This document shows positions 54,426-64,000 of a stretch of 64,000 nucleotides of DNA, piece after piece (the stretch's first letter is position 1; the number at the start of each line of letters is the position of its first letter). Source of the DNA: Nitrosomonas sp. JL21 (GTDB lineage Bacteria; Pseudomonadota; Gammaproteobacteria; Burkholderiales; Nitrosomonadaceae); contig NZ_QRCB01000001.1 of assembly GCF_009833095.1 (NCBI RefSeq), positions 248,001 through 312,000 of the forward strand. Direction: 5' to 3'. The notes under the pieces are model-generated. The model had not been told where the DNA came from and made no database searches. It was given only the letters and a program-made list of their open reading frames with translations. The translations under genes and the position numbers were made by a program.

Positions 54426-55586
54426 ATGATCTATCAAGCCAATAATCCTAAACCGCGACTAATAACCAATTTTGATCAGGCGCTGGTCTGGTCAGTACTG
54501 TTGTTGCTCAGCATTGGCTTGGTGATGATTTATTCTGCGTCGATAGCGATTGCCGAGGCTCAGTTCGGCGCTGATCGCGCCATGCATTATTTGTCGCGGC
54601 ATGGTATTTATCTGCTGGTGGGGTTGCTGTTGGGATTCATCGCATTTCAGGTGCCTATGCAAGTATGGCAGAAATTCGTCAGTTACTTGTTCATCGTTAG
54701 CGCCTTGATGCTGGTTCTCGTGCTGGTGCCAGGCATTGGCCATGAGGTCAATGGCAGTCAGCGCTGGATTTCTTTGTATGTCGTGAATTTCCAGCCTTCC
54801 GAATTCATGAAATTCGTAATGATTTTGTACACTGCGGATTATGTCATCCGCAAGTCTGCCGATCTGGGTTGCCTGCTGAAAGGCTTCTTGCCCATTACTG
54901 TTGTGATGGCGCTGGTAGGGTTTCTGTTATTGCTGGAACCCGACTTTGGAGCATTCTTTGTCGTGACCACGCTGGCCATGTCCATCCTGTTTCTGGGCGG
55001 TGTCAGTTTGAAAATATTCATCGGATTGATCGTGATTCTTGCAGCCGGTTTGTATACGCTGATTCTGACTTCCCCCTATCGGGTAGATCGGGTGATTGCC
55101 TTCATGAATCCCTGGGAAGACCCTTATGGAAAAGGTTATCAATTGAGTCATGCGCTGATCGCATTTGGACGCGGTGAATGGTTCGGCGTAGGGTTGGGCG
55201 GCAGTGTCGAGAAATTATTCTATCTTCCCGAAGCGCATACAGACTTCATTTTGTCGGTACTGGCGGAAGAACTGGGCTTCGTCGGGGTCGCAGCGGTCAT
55301 CGGATTATTCGTATGGTTGATCATGCGCGCCTTCATCATCGGCCGCTTGGCTGCAAAGCTTGGAGCTTCATTTGCTGCGTTGGTGGCACAAGGCATCGGA
55401 ATCTGGATTGGCATCCAGGCGCTGATCAACATGGGCGTCAACATGGGTGTCTTGCCGACCAAGGGATTGACGCTGCCATTGCTGAGTTTTGGAGGCAGCA
55501 GCATTACCGCCAATTGCGTTGCGCTGGCAGTGCTATTGCGCATCGATTGGGAAAACCGGCAGCGCTTGCGAGGATTGACGGTATGA
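54426..55586 (+). CDS. ftsW: Septal peptidoglycan polymerase FtsW
   Basis: FtsW is the SEDS-family glycosyltransferase that works with FtsI. The 386-residue product has about ten membrane helices, [20 protein letters not shown] (the family motif around the catalytic face), [48 protein letters not shown] and [20 protein letters not shown], all hallmark blocks. ATG 54426 is preferred to GTG 54423. The stop overlaps murG in ATGA. Confidence 0.96.
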   Translation: MIYQANNPKPRLITNFDQALVWSVLLLLSIGLVMIYSASIAIAEAQFGADRAMHYLSRHGIYLLVGLLLGFIAFQVPMQVWQKFVSYLFIVSALMLVLVLVPGIGHEVNGSQRWISLYVVNFQPSEFMKFVMILYTADYVIRKSADLGCLLKGFLPITVVMALVGFLLLLEPDFGAFFVVTTLAMSILFLGGVSLKIFIGLIVILAAGLYTLILTSPYRVDRVIAFMNPWEDPYGKGYQLSHALIAFGRGEWFGVGLGGSVEKLFYLPEAHTDFILSVLAEELGFVGVAAVIGLFVWLIMRAFIIGRLAAKLGASFAALVAQGIGIWIGIQALINMGVNMGVLPTKGLTLPLLSFGGSSITANCVALAVLLRIDWENRQRLRGLTV

Positions 55587-56668
55587 AGTCGCGCACGATA
55601 CTGATCATGGCAGGCGGAACAGGCGGACATGTATTCCCGGGATTGGCGGTGGCTGATCATTTGCAGCGCGCCGGCTGGCATATCGTGTGGCTGGGAACCG
55701 AACACGGCATGGAAATGAAGCTGGTGCCGCGCTATGGCTATGAAGTGGAAGCCATCAACTTTTCCGGCCTGCGGGGTAAACGACTGATGGCCTGGCTATG
55801 GCTACCGCTGCGCTTGATCAGAGCATTCATGCAAAGCCTGACCATTATTCGACGCGTCAGTCCGGATGTCGTGCTGGGAATGGGAGGATATCCTGCTTTT
55901 CCAGGCGGAATAATGGCTTCCTTATTGAACAAGCCATTGATTATTCATGAGCAGAACTCATTGCCTGGATTAACGAACCGGCTACTTGCAAAGCTGGCGG
56001 ATAAAATCATGCTGGGTTTTCCCAATGCCATTCATGCAGATCCGAAGAGAACGGTGTTTTCAGGGAATCCGGTGCGTGCCGAGATTGCGCAGATTGCTCC
56101 GCCGCAGCAACGCTTTCCCGGCCGGGAAGGGAGGCTCAGCATACTAGTGATTGGGGGTAGTCTGGGCGCGCAGATATTGAATACCGTGGTGCCGGAAGCT
56201 CTCGTCCTGATGGCTGAGCAGCATCGTCCAGTCATCGTTCATCAAGTGGGTGCGCTGCATTTAGAGACCGCACGGCAGCGATATGCCGATCTGCGTGTGC
56301 AAGGTGAAGTGCTGGCGTTCATCGAAAATATGGCGGAACGCTATGCGGCTTGCGATTTAGTGCTTTGTCGCGCGGGCGCTCTGACGATTGCGGAATTGAG
56401 CGCCGCTGGCGTTGCCAGTATTCTTGTGCCTTATCCCCACGCAGTGGATGACCATCAAACCAGCAACGCGCAGTTTCTCGCTAATGCAGGCGCGGCCATA
56501 TTGGTTCCGCAGCAGGAATTCACTGCACAAAAATTGACCGAATTGTTGATGCATCTGACGCGTGACAAATTGCTGAACATGGCCATGATGGCGCGCAGCT
56601 TGGCAAAACCCGATGCGGCTGCGATCGTGGCCGAAGCGTGTGTTGAACTTTCTGGGGCGACGGCATGA
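55583..56668 (+). CDS. murG: UDP-GlcNAc:lipid I GlcNAc transferase MurG
   Basis: MurG makes lipid II at the inner face of the membrane. The 361-residue product begins [20 protein letters not shown], the glycine loop GGTGGHVFP of MurG, with [26 protein letters not shown], a second loop [13 protein letters not shown], and [19 protein letters not shown] in the UDP-GlcNAc site. The start ATG overlaps the ftsW stop. A long in-frame extension to 55178 crosses ftsW in another frame and is not real. Confidence 0.97.
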   Translation: MKSRTILIMAGGTGGHVFPGLAVADHLQRAGWHIVWLGTEHGMEMKLVPRYGYEVEAINFSGLRGKRLMAWLWLPLRLIRAFMQSLTIIRRVSPDVVLGMGGYPAFPGGIMASLLNKPLIIHEQNSLPGLTNRLLAKLADKIMLGFPNAIHADPKRTVFSGNPVRAEIAQIAPPQQRFPGREGRLSILVIGGSLGAQILNTVVPEALVLMAEQHRPVIVHQVGALHLETARQRYADLRVQGEVLAFIENMAERYAACDLVLCRAGALTIAELSAAGVASILVPYPHAVDDHQTSNAQFLANAGAAILVPQQEFTAQKLTELLMHLTRDKLLNMAMMARSLAKPDAAAIVAEACVELSGATA

Positions 56669-58092
56669 AACATAAAGTCAAGCATATACACTTTGTTGGG
56701 ATTGGCGGAGCCGGAATGAGCGGAATTGCTGAGGTTTTCGTCAATCTTGGCTATCAGGTCAGCGGTTCCGATTTAATGGAAAATGCAGTGACTCAGCGGC
56801 TCACGAAGCTGGGAATTAAGATTTTTCACGGCCATGCGAGCCAGCAGATTGCCGGAGCGGATGCCGTGGTGATATCGACTGCGGTGAGGCTGGACAACCC
56901 GGAAGTGATTGCCGCCAAACATAAGAATATTCCTGTTGTTCCACGCGCGATGATGCTGGCTGAATTGCTGCGATTGAGGCGAGGAATCGCGGTTGCGGGA
57001 ACCCATGGAAAAACCACCACAACAAGTTTGATAGCCAGTATACTTGCGGCGGCAGAAATGGATCCGACATTCGTGATCGGAGGAAAGTTGGAGGCAGCCG
57101 GTTGCCATGCAAAATTGGGAAGTGGTGAATTTATTGTGGTTGAGGCTGATGAATCCGATGCGTCATTTTTATATTTGCAGCCGGTGTTGGCTGTGGTGAC
57201 TAATATTGATGCCGACCATATGGAAACGTATGGTTATGACTTCAATCGCCTGAAACAAACATTTGTCGATTTTGTGCAGCATTTGCCATTCTACGGCATG
57301 GCGGTATTGTGTCTGGACGATGCCAACGTCCGCGATGTCATACCGGCCATTTCCAAACCCATTACCACCTATGGATTGTCTGAGCAGGCGCAAGTCAGGG
57401 CCATCGATATCCAGCATCAAGGCTGCCAGATGACATTCACTGCCATGATCGGCGTCAATGGTTCGGCGCGCCGATTGGGAATTACATTGAATTTGCCCGG
57501 TATGCATAACATTCAGAATGCGCTGGCTGCCATTACCGTGGCCAATGAAATTGGAGTTCCTGATGCTGCCATCATAAAAGCCTTATCTGAATTCAGAGGG
57601 GTCGAGAGACGCTTTCAACATTACGGCCAGATCAAGGCTTCCGCGCAAACGAGTTTTTCGCTGATTGATGACTATGGCCATCATCCCGTGGAAATGGAAG
57701 CAACGATGAAAGCTGCGCGTGGCGCTTTCCCAGGCCATCGCTTGGTACTGGCGTTTCAACCGCATCGCTATACCCGCACCCGGGATGTATTTGAAGATTT
57801 CATCAAAGTGTTATCCCAGGCAGATGTGCTGGTGTTGACCGAGGTGTATTCCGCTGGCGAAGATCCCATCGTGGCAGCAGATAGCAAGTCGCTGGCGCGC
57901 GCAATTCGTGTGCAGGGAAAAATTGAGCCGATCTATGTTGAAGAAGTCGAACAGGTGGCCGATGCGGTATTGAATGTGGTGCGAGATGGCGACGTTGTGT
58001 TGGTCATGGGAGCGGGTTCGATTGCCAAGGTGGTGGCAACGATTGCTGATATGGACAATATGCTCAGTGTAGTGAATGGCCATGAATATTAA
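56665..58092 (+). CDS. murC: UDP-MurNAc--L-alanine ligase MurC
   Basis: MurC adds the first L-alanine. The 475-residue product starts [20 protein letters not shown], then VSGSDL, the ATP loop [28 protein letters not shown], and [18 protein letters not shown] (typical of MurC and Mpl, with HHP), plus FQPHRYTRT. The length is normal. It overlaps murG by 4 bp and ends inside the start region of murB. Confidence 0.97.
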   Translation: MKHKVKHIHFVGIGGAGMSGIAEVFVNLGYQVSGSDLMENAVTQRLTKLGIKIFHGHASQQIAGADAVVISTAVRLDNPEVIAAKHKNIPVVPRAMMLAELLRLRRGIAVAGTHGKTTTTSLIASILAAAEMDPTFVIGGKLEAAGCHAKLGSGEFIVVEADESDASFLYLQPVLAVVTNIDADHMETYGYDFNRLKQTFVDFVQHLPFYGMAVLCLDDANVRDVIPAISKPITTYGLSEQAQVRAIDIQHQGCQMTFTAMIGVNGSARRLGITLNLPGMHNIQNALAAITVANEIGVPDAAIIKALSEFRGVERRFQHYGQIKASAQTSFSLIDDYGHHPVEMEATMKAARGAFPGHRLVLAFQPHRYTRTRDVFEDFIKVLSQADVLVLTEVYSAGEDPIVAADSKSLARAIRVQGKIEPIYVEEVEQVADAVLNVVRDGDVVLVMGAGSIAKVVATIADMDNMLSVVNGHEY

Positions 58093-59101
58093 GCACTTTG
58101 CGCAAACGATGAGTTCATTCGATAGCATGAGGTTTGATATGCCAGGCAGCGAACGCGGAATTGAGGGAGAAGCTTTGCCAAGCGTTCGGGGGGAATTGCG
58201 AACCCATGAACCGATGAGCAAGCACACGTCCTGGCGCGCCGGCGGAAATGCCGAGTATTTCTATATTCCGGCGGATAAGGATGATTTGGCGCAATTTTTG
58301 AGGCAAACACAGCTTGAACCTATCTATATGGTAGGGTTGGGCAGCAATCTGCTTGTTCGAGACGGCGGTGTCCCGGGCATCGTGGTCGCCTTGCATGCGC
58401 GACTGAATGATCTGTGGTTGGTCGACCAGAGTGAGCGGCTGATATATGCAGGTGCGGGCGTGGCGTGCGCAAAGATTGCGCGATTTGCAGCCAAGCATGA
58501 TCTGGCAGGGGCAGAATTCCTGGCCGGAATACCCGGCACGGTAGGGGGCGCGCTGGCGATGAATGCGGGCTGTTTTGGCGTGGAAACCTGGAAAATTGTT
58601 GAACGGGTCGAAATCATCAACCGCAGCGGTGTGATATTTGATCGCCTGGCGTCTGATTACGAGACCGGATACCGCAGTGTTCGATTGCGGTATCCCGAAA
58701 ACGATGAATCTCGATCAGAATGGTTTGCGGGCTGTCATTTCCGCTTGCAGCAGGGTGTTCAAGCGGAATCAAGAGAAAGAATCAAGCAGTTGCTGGCGCA
58801 GCGCATGGCAAGTCAACCGCTTGATCAGCCGAATGCCGGCTCGGTATTTCGCAACCCACCCGGAGATTACGCTGCCCGCTTGATTGAAAGCTGTGATCTA
58901 AAGGGGCGCTGCATTGGAGGGGCCATGGTTTCACCCAAGCATGCCAATTTCATTGTCAATATGGGTAATGCGCGTGCATCCAATATTGAAGCGTTGATTC
59001 TGCTTATCCAAGACAGGGTAAAACAACAAACGGGCGTGGAACTTATACCTGAGGTGCGAATGATCGGCGATGCCGGGAGGCTTCATAGTGACGACGCATA
59101 A
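58082..59101 (+). CDS. murB: UDP-N-acetylenolpyruvoylglucosamine reductase MurB
   Basis: MurB reduces UDP-GlcNAc-enolpyruvate to UDP-MurNAc with NADPH and FAD. Family blocks are [46 protein letters not shown] and [21 protein letters not shown] with the catalytic serine; LIPEVRMIG closes the protein. The start is unclear: ATG 58076 and 58082 overlap murC, whereas ATG 58139 has GAGG 6 bp upstream and gives a terminus closer to other MurB proteins. Its stop lies 14 bp inside ddl. Confidence 0.95.
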   Translation: MNIKHFAQTMSSFDSMRFDMPGSERGIEGEALPSVRGELRTHEPMSKHTSWRAGGNAEYFYIPADKDDLAQFLRQTQLEPIYMVGLGSNLLVRDGGVPGIVVALHARLNDLWLVDQSERLIYAGAGVACAKIARFAAKHDLAGAEFLAGIPGTVGGALAMNAGCFGVETWKIVERVEIINRSGVIFDRLASDYETGYRSVRLRYPENDESRSEWFAGCHFRLQQGVQAESRERIKQLLAQRMASQPLDQPNAGSVFRNPPGDYAARLIESCDLKGRCIGGAMVSPKHANFIVNMGNARASNIEALILLIQDRVKQQTGVELIPEVRMIGDAGRLHSDDA

Positions 59102-60005
59102 CTTTGGCAAAGTGGCAGTATTGCTGGGCGGCAGATCTGCGGAGCGCGAAGTTTCTCTTCAGAGCGGACACGCTGTGCTCGAAGCATTACGGCGCAGTGG
59201 AGTTGATGCACATCCATTCGACCCGGCGGAACGGGCATTGGAAGATTTGCAGCATCAAGGCTTCAAGAAGGCATTTATCGCATTGCATGGGCGGTTTGGC
59301 GAGGATGGCACCATACAGGGCATCCTGGAATGGATGAGACTGCCCTATACCGGCAGCGGTGTCATGGCGAGCGCATTAGCAATGGATAAATGGCGCACCA
59401 AATTGATCTGGCAAGCGGTCGGCATCAGCTCACCTCGTTATGCTGTGTTGCAGGCGGATAGCAACTTTGACGAGATAGCGGAAACATTGGGGCTACCGCT
59501 GATTGTCAAGCCGGCGCGCGAAGGCTCCACCATCGGCTTGAGCAAAGTGCATGATAAGCGGGATCTGGCGGAAGCGTATCGGCTGGCAGCGCAACATGAC
59601 GCTTTGGTGCTGGCGGAAGAATTCATTGCCGGAAAAGAACTGACGGTCGCCATCCTGGGAGAAACGCCCTTGCCGGTGGTCAGGATAGAGATTGCAGGTG
59701 AGCTTTATGATTATCAAGCTAAATATGTATCCGATGAGACGCGCTATTTCTGCCCCAGCGGTCTGGCGGATGAGCTGGAAGCTGCAATCAAGGCGCAGGC
59801 GCTACAAGCTTATCAGGTGTTAGGCTGCGAAGGTTGGGGAAGAGTGGATCTGATATTAACCGCGGCCGGGCAATGCTATTTTCTCGAGGCCAACACGTCT
59901 CCTGGAATGACCAGTCATAGTCTGGTTCCCATGGCAGCAAAGGCAGTCGGCATCTCATTCAACGAGTTGGTAATGAACATATTGGCTTTGGCTCATGTGG
60001 AATAA
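59088..60005 (+). CDS. ddl: D-alanine--D-alanine ligase
   Basis: Ddl joins two D-alanines for MurF. The product (305 residues from GTG 59088) begins [20 protein letters not shown] with the EREVSLQSG block, then [33 protein letters not shown] (ATP-grasp) and [18 protein letters not shown] with metal and D-Ala residues. GGGAGG at 59075-59080 supports GTG 59088; an ATG at 59070 precedes the ribosome site and is less likely. It overlaps both murB and ftsQ. Confidence 0.95.
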   Translation: MTTHNFGKVAVLLGGRSAEREVSLQSGHAVLEALRRSGVDAHPFDPAERALEDLQHQGFKKAFIALHGRFGEDGTIQGILEWMRLPYTGSGVMASALAMDKWRTKLIWQAVGISSPRYAVLQADSNFDEIAETLGLPLIVKPAREGSTIGLSKVHDKRDLAEAYRLAAQHDALVLAEEFIAGKELTVAILGETPLPVVRIEIAGELYDYQAKYVSDETRYFCPSGLADELEAAIKAQALQAYQVLGCEGWGRVDLILTAAGQCYFLEANTSPGMTSHSLVPMAAKAVGISFNELVMNILALAHVE

Positions 60006-60771
60006 TCATCAAGCGCTCACTTTGTTGTCCAGGTCATTGATCACGTCAGTGGTCATCGCCACGCTTTATGTGATTAGTATCCGGCTGACGAAGCCGCCTT
60101 TCTTTCCGCTGCAGAGAATCGATATTCATGCTGTGAAGGAAGCAGGAAGTGGGCATGACGAGCTGCTGAATGTGACGCGGGAACAGATCGGACACATTAC
60201 CAAAAGTGAGATCAAGGGAAATTTTTTGTCAGTGAATTTAACTGAAGTGCGTGAGGCTTTTGTAAAATTGCCCTGGGTGCGCGATGCCAGAGTGACCCGG
60301 CGATGGCCTGACGGTTTGGATGTCGTTCTCGAAGAACATCACGCCTTGGCCTACTGGGGTAGTCATGCATTGGTAAATACTTATGGTGAGGTATTCCGGG
60401 TCACGGTCAACAGGGAATTACCGGTTTTTACCGGACCGAAAGAAGCCAGCGCTAAAGAAGTCACGCAGAATTACCGGCGTTTTAATCAAATTTTACTACC
60501 GTTGCATCAATCAATCGCTGACATAACGTTGACTCCCCGTTATGCATGGCGAATCCGGTTGAATACTGGAACCCTGCTGGAATTAGGACGTGATGAGATC
60601 GAAGAGAGGCTGACTCGCTATGTCGCAGTATATAACCATAGCATTGCCCGGTTTAATCAGGAGGGGCCATTGGCATATGTTGATTTACGCCATCCCAATG
60701 GTTTTGCTATTCGGGCACCCGGGGTGATGCAGCATGCACCCCGCAAATCCGGTTCGAAAAGAGAAACGTGA
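59995..60771 (+). CDS. ftsQ: Cell division protein FtsQ
   Basis: FtsQ is a membrane anchor that links early and late division proteins. The 258-residue product has a short cytoplasmic tail, one membrane helix (residues about 13-31, [15 protein letters not shown]), a POTRA domain ([13 protein letters not shown] ... [20 protein letters not shown]) and the beta domain, with [17 protein letters not shown] and [11 protein letters not shown]. The block PWVRxAxVxRxWPxxL is typical. The start overlaps ddl by 11 bp. Confidence 0.94.
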   Translation: MWNNHQALTLLSRSLITSVVIATLYVISIRLTKPPFFPLQRIDIHAVKEAGSGHDELLNVTREQIGHITKSEIKGNFLSVNLTEVREAFVKLPWVRDARVTRRWPDGLDVVLEEHHALAYWGSHALVNTYGEVFRVTVNRELPVFTGPKEASAKEVTQNYRRFNQILLPLHQSIADITLTPRYAWRIRLNTGTLLELGRDEIEERLTRYVAVYNHSIARFNQEGPLAYVDLRHPNGFAIRAPGVMQHAPRKSGSKRET

Positions 60772-60791
60772 AACCAGGGAGAGATTATTCG

Positions 60792-62030
60792 ATGAATAAA
60801 GCTAGAGAGAACAGAAACTTGATTGTTGGCCTCGATATAGGCACATCCAAGATCGTTGCTGTGGTCGCGGAAATCATTCCCGAAGGTGGTTTTGAGGTAA
60901 TTGGCTTGGGCAGCCATCCTTCACGAGGGTTGAAAAAGGGCGTGGTAGCCAATATCGAAACCACCGTGAATGCCATTCAACGGGCTTTGGAAGAGGCCGA
61001 GTTAATGGCGGACTGTAAGATTCATGAAGTATATACCGGAATTGCCGGCAGCCATATCAAAGGCTTCAATTCGGACGGCATGGTGCCCATCAAGGATAGA
61101 GAGGTCACTGAGAAGGATGTGGAACGGGTGATGGAAGCCGCGAAAGCGGTGAATATTCCTGCCGATCAGCAGATTCTGCACATTCTAAATCAAGAATTCA
61201 TCATCGACGGCCAGGAAGATGTGCGCGAACCGGTCGGCATGAGTGGCATACGACTGGAAGTCAAGGTGCACATCGTCACGGGGGCAGTGTCGGCAGCGCA
61301 AAACATCATGAAATGTGTGCATCGATGCGGGCTCGAAGTGCGCGACCTGATATTGCAGCCGCTGGCATCGGCGATGGCGGTATTGTCGGAGGATGAAAAG
61401 GATCTGGGTGTTTGCTTAGTCGATATAGGCGGTGGAACAACCGATATCGCGGTATTCACCAATGGCGCGATTCGGCACACCGCGGTGATTCCGATTGCGG
61501 GCGACCAAATCACCAATGATATTGCGATGGCGTTGCGCACCCCGACCAAGAGCGCCGAGGACATCAAATGCCGCTATGGTTGTGCGCTCCGGAGTCTCGC
61601 CGATACCAAAGAAATGGTGGAGGTTCCCGATGTCGGTAATCGTGGCTCGCGTCAGTTGTCGAGACAAACATTGGCGGAAGTGATCGAACCCCGGGTGGAG
61701 GAATTGTACTGCATGGTGCAAGCCGAACTGCGCCGCAGCGGTTTTGAAGAATTGCTGTCGTCCGGCATCGTGATTACCGGAGGTTCCGCCTCATTGCAGG
61801 GCATGGTGGAGTTAGGCGAAGAAATTTTTCATATGCCGGTGAGGTTGGGATTGCCCAATTATCATGGCAATTTAAAGGAAGTGATTCATACACCGCGATA
61901 TTCGACGGGTATCGGCCTGATTCTGGCCGGAATTCAGCAGATGCAGCATCATCATGGTTCAAAATTACAGGGAGGTTCTGCCAAACAGATTCTTTCGCGT
62001 ATGAAAGGGTGGTTTCAGAGAAATTTTTAG
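60792..62030 (+). CDS. ftsA: Cell division protein FtsA
   Basis: FtsA is the actin-like protein that ties FtsZ to the membrane. The 412-residue product has the phosphate-1 loop VGLDIGTSKIVAVVAEI, VDIGGGTTDIAVFTNGAI (phosphate 2), VITGGSASLQGMVELGE (adenosine site) and a C-terminal amphipathic membrane helix ILSRMKGWFQRNF. ATG 60792 with AGGGAG upstream is preferred to GTG 60768, which overlaps ftsQ. A 75-bp gap to ftsZ holds a possible promoter. Confidence 0.96.
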   Translation: MNKARENRNLIVGLDIGTSKIVAVVAEIIPEGGFEVIGLGSHPSRGLKKGVVANIETTVNAIQRALEEAELMADCKIHEVYTGIAGSHIKGFNSDGMVPIKDREVTEKDVERVMEAAKAVNIPADQQILHILNQEFIIDGQEDVREPVGMSGIRLEVKVHIVTGAVSAAQNIMKCVHRCGLEVRDLILQPLASAMAVLSEDEKDLGVCLVDIGGGTTDIAVFTNGAIRHTAVIPIAGDQITNDIAMALRTPTKSAEDIKCRYGCALRSLADTKEMVEVPDVGNRGSRQLSRQTLAEVIEPRVEELYCMVQAELRRSGFEELLSSGIVITGGSASLQGMVELGEEIFHMPVRLGLPNYHGNLKEVIHTPRYSTGIGLILAGIQQMQHHHGSKLQGGSAKQILSRMKGWFQRNF

Positions 62031-62062
62031 TAATTATCAGAGAGTTGTTTTGGAGTTGTGGG

Positions 62063-62091
62063 TTGTCTAGTAGCTTTATTTTCATTGTACT
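62063..62091 (+). promoter_or_regulatory. Candidate ftsZ promoter
   Basis: TTGTCT (62063-62068) and TGTACT (62086-62091) are 17 bp apart and match sigma-70 hexamers at 4 of 6 bases each. They lie in the only sizeable gap late in the dcw cluster, just before the ftsZ ribosome site GGAGAG. Extra ftsZ promoters near ftsA are common in the group; this one is a guess by eye. Confidence 0.3.
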
Positions 62092-62105
62092 AAAGGAGAG
62101 ACATT

Positions 62106-63257
62106 ATGTTCGAAATCATGAATAACGAAACTCAGGAAGCGGTCATTAAAGTGGTTGGTGTCGGTGGCTGCGGAAGCAATGCTGTGGATCATATGATTCA
62201 AAACGGCATGCACGGTGTCGAATTTATCAGTATGAATACTGATGCGCAGGCATTGAAGGGAAATAAGGCGCCAACGATATTACAATTAGGTACAGGCGTT
62301 ACTAAAGGGTTGGGCGCCGGTGCAAATCCCGAGATCGGTCGTGAAGCCGCACTGGAAGATCGTGATCGTATCGCAGAATTGATTCAGGGCGCGGATATGC
62401 TGTTCATTACTGCAGGCATGGGCGGTGGCACTGGCACTGGCGCAGCACCGGTCGTCGCGCAAGTGGCCAAGGAAATGGGTATTCTGACGGTGGCTGTGGT
62501 CAGCAAACCGTTTGCATTTGAAGGAAGACGCCTGGTTGCGGCGAAAGCAGGAATGGAAGCCCTCTCACAGCATGTCGATTCGTTGATTGTCATTCCGAAT
62601 GATAAGCTGATGATGGTGCTGGGCAATGACATTTCCATGCTGGATGCATTCAAGGCTGCCAATGATGTGCTGTACGGTGCTGTGGCCGGTATTGCTGAAG
62701 TGATCAATTGTCCTGGCCTGGTAAATGTTGATTTTGCTGACGTGAAAACCGTGATGTCAGAAATGGGCATGGCGATGATGGGTTCAGCCGTTGCCGCAGG
62801 TGTCGACCGTGCGCGTGTAGCAGCAGAGCGTGCCGTTTCAAGCCCGTTGCTGGAAGACATCTCATTGTCTGGCGCACGCGGCATCCTGGTCAATATCACC
62901 GCAAGTTCGTCTCTGAAAATGCGCGAAGTTCATGAAGTCATGAGCGCCATCAAGAACTTGACGGCTGAAGACGCAACCATCATCGTAGGTACTGTGATTG
63001 ATGAAAATATGACTGAAGATCTCCGCGTCACACTGGTTGCAACCGGCTTGGGCACCATTGCCAGCCAAAGCCAGAATTCGCCGTTGACCGTTATTCACAG
63101 CCGCACTGGAACGGATGACCGCGACTCCATGTATTCATCAGAAGAACCAGCGGTAATGCGCACCGGCAGGAGAAGCAATGCAACAGTGGCAGCAATGCGT
63201 CAGTCAGGAGTTGATCCAATGGATATTCCCGCTTTTCTGAGAAGACAAGCTGACTAG
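62106..63257 (+). CDS. ftsZ: Cell division GTPase FtsZ
   Basis: FtsZ polymerises into the division ring. The 383-residue product has VVGVGGCGSNAVDHMI, the tubulin signature MGGGTGTGAAPVVAQVAKEM, NVDFADVKTVMSEMGMAMMG with the T7 loop, and a C-terminal conserved peptide MDIPAFLRRQAD that binds FtsA and ZipA. The linker is short. GGAG is 8 bp before the ATG. After it no lpxC is seen: the next gene, about 280 bp on, is on the opposite strand. Confidence 0.97.
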   Translation: MFEIMNNETQEAVIKVVGVGGCGSNAVDHMIQNGMHGVEFISMNTDAQALKGNKAPTILQLGTGVTKGLGAGANPEIGREAALEDRDRIAELIQGADMLFITAGMGGGTGTGAAPVVAQVAKEMGILTVAVVSKPFAFEGRRLVAAKAGMEALSQHVDSLIVIPNDKLMMVLGNDISMLDAFKAANDVLYGAVAGIAEVINCPGLVNVDFADVKTVMSEMGMAMMGSAVAAGVDRARVAAERAVSSPLLEDISLSGARGILVNITASSSLKMREVHEVMSAIKNLTAEDATIIVGTVIDENMTEDLRVTLVATGLGTIASQSQNSPLTVIHSRTGTDDRDSMYSSEEPAVMRTGRRSNATVAAMRQSGVDPMDIPAFLRRQAD

Positions 63258-63533
63258 TTAATTGCTTTAAAAGCAGGCTTTGCTGCCCTGTTGGCTTGCC
63301 AGCGGGGTGGTTCTGCAGGCGTTGAATGTATCGAACAAATGCTCTCTGTTAATGAAGAGTGCGAGGTGAAAGGCGGCTTCTTAAGCCCGTTCAAAGCTCT
63401 TGGTAAGCGTTGACAACCCTTTGATGGCTTCCAAGTGATTTCGCACTCTTCAGATTCCGCAGGACTGATTTCTTTGTTCAATCTCTTGCATCGTGGTCTG
63501 ATGACTATACATGTAACCGGGATTCTGAACGGT

Positions 63534-64000
63534 TCATTGATTGGAAGGATTCAATGGGATGATGTTTGGTTGCGAAGATTCATCGGTAGATTCAAACCAA
63601 GCCAAATTGTGGTGCAGTTTCACGACTTCTCCGACGATGATCAACGTTGGAGCCGATAAATGCGCAGCTTGCGCGAGCGCAGGTAACGTTTGCAGCGTTC
63701 CTGTAACGATCTTCTGGTTCTGGGTCGTGCCTTGTTGGATAATCGCCGCAGGCGTGACATCAGGCAGGCCATGCGCGATGAGTTGCTGGCATAACAACGG
63801 CAATCCTAATAATCCCATATAAATGACGATGGTCTGATGAGGGCGGGTGAGTACCTCCCAATCGAGATCGATGCTATTGTTCTTCAAATGTCCGGTGACG
63901 AAAATACACGACTGCGCATAATCCCGGTGAGTAAGCGGAATTCCTGCATAAGCGGAAACCCCTGATGCAGCAGTGATACCGGGCACAACCTGGAATGGGA
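63534..64000 (-). CDS. cobA: Uroporphyrinogen-III C-methyltransferase (SUMT), start outside window
   Basis: SUMT methylates uroporphyrinogen III at C2 and C7 towards siroheme and cobalamin. The visible 155 residues read [20 protein letters not shown], then [17 protein letters not shown], the central part of the SUMT fold, [35 protein letters not shown] and [13 protein letters not shown], its C-terminal SAM-pocket motifs. The first part of the protein lies beyond base 64000. It may be a stand-alone CobA or the C-terminal half of CysG. The 276 bp between it and ftsZ hold no gene and only short inverted repeats. Confidence 0.92.
   Translation of the reverse strand, partial: PFQVVPGITAASGVSAYAGIPLTHRDYAQSCIFVTGHLKNNSIDLDWEVLTRPHQTIVIYMGLLGLPLLCQQLIAHGLPDVTPAAIIQQGTTQNQKIVTGTLQTLPALAQAAHLSAPTLIIVGEVVKLHHNLAWFESTDESSQPNIIPLNPSNQ

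Noticed and set aside
55178-55582. Long N-terminal extension of murG overlapping ftsW
   Set aside because: It reads ftsW in another frame; MurG clearly starts at ATG 55583.
63254-63481. 75-codon minus-strand frame after ftsZ
   Set aside because: No ribosome site or family pattern; composition looks random.

Overview
The window is chromosomal DNA of a Gram-negative betaproteobacterium, most likely Nitrosomonas or a close relative in the Nitrosomonadales. This rests on the complete division and cell wall (dcw) cluster with betaproteobacterial gene order, PilJ/PilL-type chemotaxis genes, di-haem peroxidase-like proteins and general protein likeness. No lineage-defining gene such as amoCAB lies in the window, so the genus is inference.

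Region 1 (1-13.2 kb) is a complete type I-F CRISPR-Cas locus: cas1 (cut by the window edge), cas2-3, cas8f/csy1, cas5f/csy2, cas7f/csy3, cas6f, a leader, and an array of 75 repeats and 74 spacers ending in a decayed repeat. In the 252-bp gap between cas1 and cas2-3 lies a two-repeat degenerate mini-array. Its first repeat keeps the 8-nt 5' handle, and a C-G to T-A double change preserves its hairpin. Its second repeat keeps only the hairpin. Its 14-nt spacer matches 13 of 14 bases of a protospacer with a CC PAM at the cas1 stop codon, and the one mismatch is at position 12, a base flipped out in type I complexes. The spacer is 18 nt (three Cas7 footprints) shorter than normal. This looks like a self-regulating guide RNA of the CreR kind and is the main discovery of the window.

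Region 2 (13.2-19.3 kb) holds a small lipoprotein gene with a possible 44-aa leader gene, an istB (IS21) remnant, mutL, a MauG-like di-haem protein, and a 1.4-kb gene-free stretch containing a strong hairpin and a perfect 20-bp palindrome. Region 3 (19.3-31 kb) runs on the minus strand: pilL/chpA-type kinase, pilJ, ilvA, a flavin monooxygenase and sbcB. Region 4 (31-36 kb) has a Fur-controlled imelysin/di-haem oxidoreductase pair, both carrying the same N-terminal FN3-like domain, then ridA, a VanZ-like gene and a 24-aa membrane peptide gene.

Region 5 (36-45.2 kb, minus strand) has a tight five-gene set (nucleotidyltransferase, HIT protein, desaturase, GpmA-like mutase, hypoxanthine-DNA glycosylase), a cysteine desulfurase, a Gtr-type glycosylation set (GtrB-like, GtrA, membrane protein) and an AlkA-type glycosylase. 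Region 6 (45.4-63.3 kb) is the dcw cluster in order mraZ-rsmH-ftsL-ftsI-murE-murF-mraY-murD-ftsW-murG-murC-murB-ddl-ftsQ-ftsA-ftsZ, mostly with overlapping genes, led by a promoter with three MraZ boxes. A partial siroheme-type methyltransferase gene closes the window. No rRNA or tRNA gene was recognised.
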